From Campylobacter concisus (GTDB taxonomy: Bacteria > Campylobacterota > Campylobacteria > Campylobacterales > Campylobacteraceae), in NCBI RefSeq assembly GCF_015230015.1, contig NZ_JAAKZC010000001.1:62001-126000 (forward strand): DNA of 64,000 nt, written 5' to 3'. How positions within the stretch are numbered: position 1 is the stretch's first letter; every line of letters starts with the position of its first letter. Both the position numbers and the translations under genes were made by a program. Under the pieces are notes generated by a model. That model worked only from the letters and a program-made list of their open reading frames with translations, made no database searches and was not told where the DNA came from. Shown here in pieces: positions 57,804 through 64,000 of this stretch.

Positions 57804-58166
57804 TTATCTAAAAAGTATCTCTTTTCTAGCTTCAAATTCAGCCTTGCTGATCGCACCACTCTCAAAAAGCTCGTAAAGCCTTTTTAAGTCATCCTCTTTA
57901 TCTTTTAGTTTTACTCTCTCTTTTAGCTCGACCTTTTGTAAATTTTTCTCGACATAAGCGCCAACCAAAAATGCATCTATGAGCCACCAAATGCCCCAGA
58001 TAGCTAAGAATGGTATGCCTATAATGAAATAAAACGTAGAGTAGCCAACGAAAAATAACCCCATCATCAAAAAGCCAGTGATAAATTTACCAAGGTAAAT
58101 TCTATGCGCTCCAAGCCAGCCAGTAAGTAGCCAAAGTGCGTATGCGACGTAGATATTATTTCCCAC
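57804..58166 (-). CDS. TM2-domain protein with SHOCT-like end
   Basis: 120 residues. The TM2 pattern (WLLTGWLGAHRIYLGK, then IWWLIDAFLVG) gives two membrane helices in the first 75 residues. The C-terminal LKRLYELFESGAISKAEFEARKEILF is a SHOCT-like short helix pair. Function unknown. Overlaps lspA by 11 bases. Confidence 0.85.
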   Translation of the reverse strand: MGNNIYVAYALWLLTGWLGAHRIYLGKFITGFLMMGLFFVGYSTFYFIIGIPFLAIWGIWWLIDAFLVGAYVEKNLQKVELKERVKLKDKEDDLKRLYELFESGAISKAEFEARKEILFR

Positions 58167-58608
58167 TCTCTCTCCTTTTTCTAAAACTTTGCCAAAGTAT
58201 CATCACGACGCAAAGATCGATCATCACATCAGCGAAGTTAAAGACCGCAAAGTTAAACCACTTATGCCAAAAGACGTAATCCACGACGCCGCCATGGATA
58301 AACCTATCTGTGATATTTGAGCTGCCAGCTCCTAGCAAAGCTCCAAGCCAAATGGCATGCGAGCAAAGCAGCTTTTTTTCGACAACCAGATAGACAAAAA
58401 CGCCTAAAATGAGGGCGATTTGGATAAATTTCAGCCACTCATCTAAAAAGGCAAACATCGAAAATGCAACGCCCTTATTATATGTAAGAACTAGCGAGAA
58501 AAACTCGCCGTCCCACGAAAAGCCGTTTATAAATATCATTTTTATCGCTTGATCAACGACAAAAATGATAAAAAACGCGATGAAAAATTTAACCAAATTT
58601 TTACGCAT
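58156..58608 (-). CDS. lspA: Lipoprotein signal peptidase II
   Basis: 150 residues, four membrane helices. The two catalytic Asp residues are in the conserved [15 protein letters not shown] and [13 protein letters not shown]. It cuts the signals of lipoproteins such as the one at 37860. Overlaps glmM by 8 bases and the TM2 gene by 11. Confidence 0.95.
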   Translation of the reverse strand: MRKNLVKFFIAFFIIFVVDQAIKMIFINGFSWDGEFFSLVLTYNKGVAFSMFAFLDEWLKFIQIALILGVFVYLVVEKKLLCSHAIWLGALLGAGSSNITDRFIHGGVVDYVFWHKWFNFAVFNFADVMIDLCVVMILWQSFRKRRESGK

Positions 58609-59941
58609 TTAGGGCTTTTACAAAAAATTTCTCAACTTCATCCATGCGTTTTTCAACTAAAGTTTGATTTTTACCTTCAAGCAAAAGTCTGATCAAATTT
58701 TCAGTGCCAGAGTATCTAAAGAGCGACCTTATGCCCTCTTTTGCAAGGCTAGCCTCAAGCTCTTTTAGCCCCTCTATCTTTTCAAGCGGCTTTTTCTCTG
58801 TGATCTTTAAATTTAACAAAATTTGCGGATACGGTTTTAGCTCGCCAAAAATTTCACTAGCTTTTTTACCTTTTTTAAGCATCATTGCTACAACTTGCAT
58901 CGAAGTAACAAGGCCGTCGCCAGTCTTAGCATAGTCGTTAAATATGACGTGACCGCTTTGCTCGCCACCAAAATTTATGCCATTTTCTTTCATCATCTCA
59001 AGCACGTATTTATCGCCTACGTTTGAGCGAAGTAGCTTGATCTTGTGAGCTTTTAGATAGTCATCAAGCGCGGCATTACTCATCACAGTAGCCACGATGG
59101 CACCGCCTTTTAGAGTCTTTTGCTCGTGCAAAAATGCAGCCAGTGAGCCAAGTATCGCATCTCCATGCACTACTTCTCCGTTTTCATCGACCACGACAAG
59201 TCTATCAGCATCGCCGTCAAATGCGAAGCCGATGTCAGCACGAAGCCTTTTTACTTCGCTTGCTAGATCTTCTGGGTGAAGTGCGCCACAGTTTTGGTTG
59301 ATGTTGCTACCATTTGGCTCGTTGTTTATGACGATGACATCGGCTCCAAGCTCGCTAAATACAGTTGGTGCGACCTTGTAAGCAGCTCCGTTTGCCACAT
59401 CTAAAACTACTCGTAAATTCTTTAAATTTAGCTCTTTTGGGAATGAATTTTTGATCTGCACGATATATCTGCCGATAACATCGTCGATCCTCTTGTTTGC
59501 ACCGATCTCTGTCATCGTTTTTTGGGCGTTTGCGATGAGCTCATCGTCGTAGAAGATTTTTTCTATCTCGGCCTCTATCGTCTCATCAAGCTTGTTGCCA
59601 AAGCTGTCAAAAAATTTGATGCCGTTATCGTAGTATGGGTTGTGCGACGCGCTTATCATTATGCCAGCGTCACAGCGCATATTTTCTGTTAAAAATGCGA
59701 TCGCAGGTGTTGGCATAGGGCCTATTTGAAGAACGTTGTAGCCAACTGCAGTTAGTCCTGCAACGATGGCGGTTTCTATCATATAGCCGCTTTTTCTAGT
59801 ATCTTTTCCGACCAAAATAACATTTGTCGCTGAGGTCTTTCTAAAGTAAATTCCAGCAGCCATTGCAAGGCGCATAGATGTCTGAGCTGAAAGCTTTTCG
59901 CCAGCCTTACCACGAACTCCGTCTGTTCCAAAAAGTTTCAT
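58601..59941 (-). CDS. glmM: Phosphoglucosamine mutase
   Basis: 446 residues from the ATG at 59941, preceded by AAAAAGGATAAATTG; a longer frame from 59992 has no site. It turns glucosamine-6-P into glucosamine-1-P for cell-wall precursors. [11 protein letters not shown], active Ser in [15 protein letters not shown], metal loop [16 protein letters not shown] and sugar loop [10 protein letters not shown] are intact. First gene of the glmM-lspA unit. Confidence 0.96.
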   Translation of the reverse strand: MKLFGTDGVRGKAGEKLSAQTSMRLAMAAGIYFRKTSATNVILVGKDTRKSGYMIETAIVAGLTAVGYNVLQIGPMPTPAIAFLTENMRCDAGIMISASHNPYYDNGIKFFDSFGNKLDETIEAEIEKIFYDDELIANAQKTMTEIGANKRIDDVIGRYIVQIKNSFPKELNLKNLRVVLDVANGAAYKVAPTVFSELGADVIVINNEPNGSNINQNCGALHPEDLASEVKRLRADIGFAFDGDADRLVVVDENGEVVHGDAILGSLAAFLHEQKTLKGGAIVATVMSNAALDDYLKAHKIKLLRSNVGDKYVLEMMKENGINFGGEQSGHVIFNDYAKTGDGLVTSMQVVAMMLKKGKKASEIFGELKPYPQILLNLKITEKKPLEKIEGLKELEASLAKEGIRSLFRYSGTENLIRLLLEGKNQTLVEKRMDEVEKFFVKALNA

Positions 59942-60061
59942 CAATTTATCCTTTTTATTATAAAATGGTGCTATTTTATCAGAAATTATCAAATTTAAAA
60001 TCTAAAATTTTATTTGTTTTAAAGCAGACTTAAATTCAGTTACAATTAAATATATTTTTCA

Positions 60062-60067
60062 TATAAT
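60062..60067 (+). promoter_or_regulatory. -10 box (TATAAT) of rpsT
   Basis: TATAAT in TTCATATAATCACGG, 37 bases before the rpsT ATG, with periodic T-rich DNA upstream as in Campylobacter promoters. Confidence 0.65.
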
Positions 60068-60098
60068 CACGGACTAAAATTATCAAAAAAGGTATATT

Positions 60099-60368
60099 AT
60101 GGCAAACCATAAATCTGCTGAAAAAAGAGCTAGACAAACTATAAAAAGAACTGAGAGAAACAGATTTTACCGCACTAGACTTAAAAACATCACAAAAGCA
60201 GTGCGCGTAGCTGTAGAAGCTAAAGATCTAAATGCTGCAAATGAAGCTTTAAAAGTTGCTAACAAAAGCATCCACAGCTTCGTAAGTAGAGGCTTTTTGA
60301 AGAAACAAACTGCTGCTCGCCGCGTTAGTCGCCTTGCTCAATTAGTAAATACTCTAAAAGCTGCTTAA
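60099..60368 (+). CDS. rpsT: Ribosomal protein S20
   Basis: 89 residues, very basic, starting [20 protein letters not shown], with a Lys-rich helix and the ending [14 protein letters not shown] 30S protein. The prfA gene follows 14 bases later. Confidence 0.97.
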   Translation: MANHKSAEKRARQTIKRTERNRFYRTRLKNITKAVRVAVEAKDLNAANEALKVANKSIHSFVSRGFLKKQTAARRVSRLAQLVNTLKAA

Positions 60369-60382
60369 TCTATTAAATTTTA

Positions 60383-61450
60383 ATGTTTGCTGATAAACTT
60401 CATCCATTTTTGGATCGCTATGATGAAATTTCTACGCTTCTAAGCGATCCAAATATAGCAAACGATATCGAAAAGATGACAAAGCTCTCAAAAGAGCAAT
60501 CATCTATCGAGCCAGTCGCAACTGCTGCAAAAAAATATCTACAAATTCTAAACGACATCGAAGAGAATAAAGCCTTACTTGAGGACTCTGAGCTTGGCGA
60601 GCTTGCAAAAGATGAGCTTAAAAATTTAGAAATTTCAAGAGAGAAGCTTGAAGAAGAGATCAAAATTTTACTTCTTCCAAAAGATCCAAACGATGACAAA
60701 AATATATTTTTAGAAATTCGCGCAGGCACTGGTGGCGACGAGGCTGCACTATTCGTTGGAGACCTTTTTAATGCCTATATCAGATACGCAGAGCTTCGTG
60801 GATATAAATTTGAGATCGTTAGCCAAAGCGAGGGCAACACTGGCGGTTTTAAAGAGATCATCGTGCTTATAAAGGGCAAAGGCGCTTACTCTAGGTTAAA
60901 ATTTGAAGGTGGCACACATAGGGTTCAGCGTGTGCCAGAGACTGAGAGTCAGGGCAGGGTGCATACCTCGGCTGTGACTGTGGCTATCATGCCAGAGGTC
61001 GAAGATAGCGAGATCGAGATCAATCCAAATGATATAAGAGTTGATGTTATGAGAAGCTCGGGCCACGGCGGTCAGTCAGTAAATACAACTGATAGTGCCG
61101 TTAGGATCACTCACATACCAACTGGACTTGTTGTGACAAACCAAGATGGCAAGAGCCAGCACAAAAACAAAGAAGCTGCGATGAAGGTGCTAAAAGCTAG
61201 ACTTTACGAGATGCAAGAGCAAGAGAGACTTGCTAAAGAGACTAGCGAGCGCAAGAGTCAAGTTGGCACTGGAGACCGCTCTGGCAGGATAAGAACTTAT
61301 AATTACCCGCAAAACCGCATAAGCGATCACCGCATAAATTTAACACTTTACCGCCTTGATGCGATCATGGCAGCGGGATTATTTGACGAGATCATCGAGC
61401 CGCTTATCACTCACTATCAAGCAGAAGCTATGCTTGAAGCTGGCATTTAA
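60383..61450 (+). CDS. prfA: Peptide chain release factor 1
   Basis: 355 residues. Reads UAA and UAG. RF1 marks: GGQ loop [32 protein letters not shown], and the codon-recognition tripeptide region [16 protein letters not shown]. Co-transcribed with rpsT. Confidence 0.96.
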   Translation: MFADKLHPFLDRYDEISTLLSDPNIANDIEKMTKLSKEQSSIEPVATAAKKYLQILNDIEENKALLEDSELGELAKDELKNLEISREKLEEEIKILLLPKDPNDDKNIFLEIRAGTGGDEAALFVGDLFNAYIRYAELRGYKFEIVSQSEGNTGGFKEIIVLIKGKGAYSRLKFEGGTHRVQRVPETESQGRVHTSAVTVAIMPEVEDSEIEINPNDIRVDVMRSSGHGGQSVNTTDSAVRITHIPTGLVVTNQDGKSQHKNKEAAMKVLKARLYEMQEQERLAKETSERKSQVGTGDRSGRIRTYNYPQNRISDHRINLTLYRLDAIMAAGLFDEIIEPLITHYQAEAMLEAGI

Positions 61451-61745
61451 AACACTACATAATTTTGTTTATCTTCTACAATCAAATTTTAACATTTCAT
61501 CTGGTCTAAATTTGCGCCGAAATTTTATAAAAAATAAGACTAAAATAATATCTAGTAATATTTATTTGATAAATTATCAAAATTAAATTTATAAATTTTA
61601 GCTCACAAATAGCGATATTTTGGCGCTTGTAAAGTTAAAAAATTTTATTTTTGATATTACGAAATTTCATATATCAAATTTAAGCTTTTATTAATAATAT
61701 TACTTTAAAATACCGGTTCAATTTAAATCATAAAAAGGAAAAAAC

Positions 61746-62165
61746 ATGTGCATAAGTGCAAGAAATCAATTAAACGTTGAAATTTCAGAAGTAAGAACAG
61801 GTGCGGTAAATTCGCTAATCGCTGGTAAACTACCAGGCGGTGAGGTGCTAAAAGCAACTATAACAGTTGATAGCGAGAAGGGTCTTGATCTTAAAGTTGG
61901 CAAACAAGCTATATTTTTATTCAAAGCTTCAAGCGTTATCGTTTCAAAAAATAACCACATCAAACTAAGCGCTACAAACCAAATCAACGGCGTTGTAAGC
62001 GAGATCAAAGACGGCGCTGTAAATGCTGAGGTTATCATCGATGCAAACGGCAGCAAAATTTCAGCTGTTATCACAAAAGAGTCAGTAAATGGCATGGATC
62101 TAAAAGTTGGCGACAACGTAACTGCGATCATCAAAGCAACTCAAATCATAGTTGGTGTTAAATAA
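61746..62165 (+). CDS. Di-Mop molybdate-binding protein (ModG-like molbindin)
   Basis: 139 residues, two tandem Mop/TOBE domains (about 1-69 and 70-139): SARNQLNVEISEVRTGAVNS and SATNQINGVVSEIKDGAVNA, each followed by GLDLKVG/GMDLKVG and ASSVIV/ATQIIV. Such proteins store or buffer molybdate or tungstate. This fits an organism with many molybdenum-using respiratory enzymes. It stands alone behind a 295-base AT-rich gap in which I see only a TAAAAT-type -10 near 61711. Confidence 0.9.
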   Translation: MCISARNQLNVEISEVRTGAVNSLIAGKLPGGEVLKATITVDSEKGLDLKVGKQAIFLFKASSVIVSKNNHIKLSATNQINGVVSEIKDGAVNAEVIIDANGSKISAVITKESVNGMDLKVGDNVTAIIKATQIIVGVK

Positions 62166-62201
62166 TTAAATGACAAAATAGTGGTAGGCATTTGCTTGCC
62201 A

Positions 62202-62429
62202 CTATAAATTTTTAAATCTATAAACTCCATTTTTTACTCGCTCGAAAATTTTTCTCTCTTCAAGCAGCTTAAATGTGCTTATTACGGTTGGTTTGCTCAC
62301 ATTTAGCTTTTCGCAAATTTCTGAAATTTTAAGCACGATAAAGCCATTTTCGTCGCTTAGCTCGCAAAGTAAATTTATGATCTCTACCTTTTTCTCACCA
62401 AGAAGCGCCTTGTAAATTTGCTCTTTCAC
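62202..62429 (-). CDS. Small winged-helix (MarR/ArsR-like) DNA-binding protein
   Basis: 75 residues from the GTG at 62429, seven bases after dgkA ends; an earlier GTG at 62474 lies inside dgkA. The winged helix is clear: KVEIINLLCELSDENGF, LKISEICEKLNVSKPTVIST as recognition helix, then a short wing. It is nearly only a DNA-binding domain, so effector and target are unknown. Coupled to dgkA. Confidence 0.7.
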   Translation of the reverse strand: MKEQIYKALLGEKKVEIINLLCELSDENGFIVLKISEICEKLNVSKPTVISTFKLLEERKIFERVKNGVYRFKNL

Positions 62430-62436
62430 GCTAATC

Positions 62437-62796
62437 TCAAAATTTATAGTATATAGCCACGCACCAAAGCGCACCGCATAAGAAATTTGCGATCATCACG
62501 GCCGCGCTTCCAGCGTCCTTTGCTGCCTTTGCTAGGGCGTGATAGTCTGGGCTCGCAAGGTCTGTTATGCGCTCTAGGCTCGAGTTTAGGCACTCGCAAA
62601 CTAGCACAAATACCATGCTAAAGATCAAAAATAGGTTAAAAATAAGATCAAATTTCCAAAAAAATAGCGAGATCGTAGCTATCAAAAATATGCAAATTTC
62701 TATCCGAAAGCTCTTTTCGTTTTTAAAAATTTCAGCCAAACCCTCACTTGCGTAGCCAAAATTTTTAAAAAATTTATACTCTGGCTGGTTTCTCAT
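62437..62796 (-). CDS. dgkA: Diacylglycerol kinase DgkA
   Basis: 119 residues from the ATG at 62796 with AAAAAGGAAAG before it. Three membrane helices and the catalytic stretch ECLNSSLERITDLASPDYHALAKAAKDAGSAAV. It phosphorylates diacylglycerol in the inner membrane for phospholipid recycling. Divergent from xth, with 53 bases between the starts. Confidence 0.93.
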   Translation of the reverse strand: MRNQPEYKFFKNFGYASEGLAEIFKNEKSFRIEICIFLIATISLFFWKFDLIFNLFLIFSMVFVLVCECLNSSLERITDLASPDYHALAKAAKDAGSAAVMIANFLCGALWCVAIYYKF

Positions 62797-62849
62797 AACT
62801 TTCCTTTTTGCGATTTTTGGCATAATTATAATTAAAAAAAGGATGAAAT

Positions 62850-63608
62850 TTGAAACTTATTAGCTGGAACGTAAATGGGCTGCGCGCAGTCGTGGCAAAA
62901 GATGGTTTTGGCTGGCTTGATGAGGTTAGGCCTGATTTTTTGGGACTGCAAGAGATCAAGGTCAAAGAAGATGACGTGCCAAAAGAAATTTACAACCTTG
63001 GCTTTAAAGATATCAGCGTAAATTCAGGTGCGAGGGCTGGATATTCTGGCGTGATGAGCCTTGCTAAATTTGACGTGCAAACGCAAAAGGCGGCCTTTTT
63101 TGACGATACGGAGGGACGAGTTTTGGAGCATAGATTTGGCGATATCGTACTTTTTAATATCTACTTTCCAAACGGCCAAAAGGACGACGAGCGCTTGGCA
63201 TTTAAGATGGACTTTTACGAGAAATTTCTAGCTTACTGCAATGAGCTGATAAAGGGCGGCAAAGAGGTGATATTTTGCGGCGACGTAAATACCGCTCACC
63301 GCGAGATCGACCTGAAAAACCCAAAGGCAAATGCCAAGACTTCTGGCTTTTTACCTATCGAGCGAGCGTGGATAGATGAGGTGCTAAAAAGTGGCTTTAT
63401 AGATACGTTTCGTGCCATAAATGGCGACATTACGGACGCTTACTCGTGGTGGAGCTACCGCTTTAACGCAAGGGCTAAAAATGTCGGCTGGAGGATTGAT
63501 TATTTCTTCATTTCGCAAGGGCTAAAAGATAGGCTAAAAGACGCCTTTATCCTGCCAGAGATCACTGGCAGCGACCACTGCCCAGTTGGCATAGAGATAG
63601 AAATTTAG
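62850..63608 (+). CDS. xth: Exodeoxyribonuclease III (AP endonuclease)
   Basis: 252 residues. [69 protein letters not shown] and the final SDHCPVGI contain all metal and catalytic residues. It cuts abasic sites, acting after Ung (46.3 kb). Its stop overlaps the convergent mntP stop. Confidence 0.96.
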   Translation: MKLISWNVNGLRAVVAKDGFGWLDEVRPDFLGLQEIKVKEDDVPKEIYNLGFKDISVNSGARAGYSGVMSLAKFDVQTQKAAFFDDTEGRVLEHRFGDIVLFNIYFPNGQKDDERLAFKMDFYEKFLAYCNELIKGGKEVIFCGDVNTAHREIDLKNPKANAKTSGFLPIERAWIDEVLKSGFIDTFRAINGDITDAYSWWSYRFNARAKNVGWRIDYFFISQGLKDRLKDAFILPEITGSDHCPVGIEIEI

Positions 63609-64000
63609 AGCACTCCCTCTTCTAGCAGGTGGGTGATCAAAATTTTAAAGCCTAGAAATATAAGTATCGCTCCGCCCAAAAATAGCGCCTTTTTCTCTAA
63701 AATTTCACCCATAAATTTACCGATGTAAAAGGCAGCTAGGCTTAGCACAAAGCAGACTACGCCGATGATGAGCGCACTCTCAAAGATACTAACCGCTTCA
63801 AAGCTAAGCGTGACGCCAACGGCAAGTGCGTCGATACTCGTGGCAAATGCGCCTATAAAAATGGTCTTAATATCCATGCCTAAAGAGTCGCCAGCCTCGC
63901 TACTACAAGCATCTTTTAGCATTTTAAAGCCAAGAAAACATAGTATAAAAAATGCGATGAAGTGATCAATGGAACTTATAAATTTAGCAAAGCTAGTGCC
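63605..64000 (-). CDS. mntP: MntP-type manganese efflux pump (partial, 5' end outside)
   Basis: The last 131 residues are visible; the start lies beyond the right edge, since the frame is open to base 64000. [47 protein letters not shown] and several membrane helices are typical of MntP (DUF204), which exports Mn2+. An Asp in the SIDALAVG helix is the conserved ion-site residue. Confidence 0.9.
   Translation of the reverse strand, partial: GTSFAKFISSIDHFIAFFILCFLGFKMLKDACSSEAGDSLGMDIKTIFIGAFATSIDALAVGVTLSFEAVSIFESALIIGVVCFVLSLAAFYIGKFMGEILEKKALFLGGAILIFLGFKILITHLLEEGVL

Noticed and set aside
61451-61745. Molybdate-dependent ModE operator before the di-Mop gene
   Set aside because: Only AT-rich half-words resemble such a site, with no convincing inverted repeat.

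Overview
The window reads as chromosomal DNA of an epsilonproteobacterium (Campylobacterota), most likely a Campylobacter of the C. concisus/C. curvus type. The grounds are the AT-rich sequence full of AAATTT, the gene order ruvC-dnaA-dnaN-gyrB-queF, the TATAAT-type -10 boxes, many heme-c respiratory proteins, a sigma-54 promoter before flgE, and family-typical proteins (ThyX, HemJ, di-Mop protein, ThrS without a full TGS domain). The species is an inference.

Left part (1-9.5 kb, minus strand): a respiratory sulfite-reduction cluster matching the Wolinella mcc system. It holds a heme-sensing two-component pair, the octaheme reductase MccA with its special CX15CH heme site, the FKBP-type isomerase MccB, the Fe-S protein MccC, the quinol-oxidising membrane protein MccD and the dedicated heme lyase CcsA1 (cut by the window edge). 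A Cache-domain chemoreceptor follows. From 9.6 to 20.6 kb come pyrE, a Na+/H+ antiporter-family transporter, a RelE/ParE-type toxin-antitoxin pair, flgE behind a sigma-54 promoter, thyX, a luxS-methyltransferase pair, a second chemoreceptor, a MOSC protein and ruvC.

The replication origin probably lies at 20.6-22.2 kb. DnaA-box-like TTCAC motifs cluster on both sides of dnaA, suggesting a bipartite oriC. dnaN, gyrB, queF (with an unusual basic Ser/Gly/Arg tail) and an HD hydrolase continue on the plus strand, followed by a possible structured RNA. Genes at 28-35 kb serve purine, CoA and diaminopimelate synthesis, ribosomal proteins L20/L35 and a secreted C69 peptidase. At 35.0-39.2 kb a methionine block (metE, a lipoprotein, a MetF-like protein) lies behind a long leader that starts with a 9-codon Cys-rich peptide.

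At 39.2-41.4 kb there are signs of decay: a frameshifted gene fragment and a response-regulator pseudogene next to two intact tetraheme cytochromes. A tRNA-Val gene, a Na+/amino-acid symporter, rarA, ung, ybaK-like, thrS and infC follow. A 1.75-kb non-coding island (50.3-52.05 kb) carries degenerate direct repeats, a G10 tract and the remains of a SUKH (SMI1/KNR4) immunity-type gene whose intact paralog lies at 53.6-54.2 kb beyond gdhA. Beside that paralog is a beta-propeller-like gene with an in-frame TGA. The right end holds a biotin-carboxylase subunit, hemJ, lspA, glmM, rpsT, prfA, a di-Mop protein, dgkA, xth and a partial mntP.

All calls come from reading the sequence. No database search or folding program was run.
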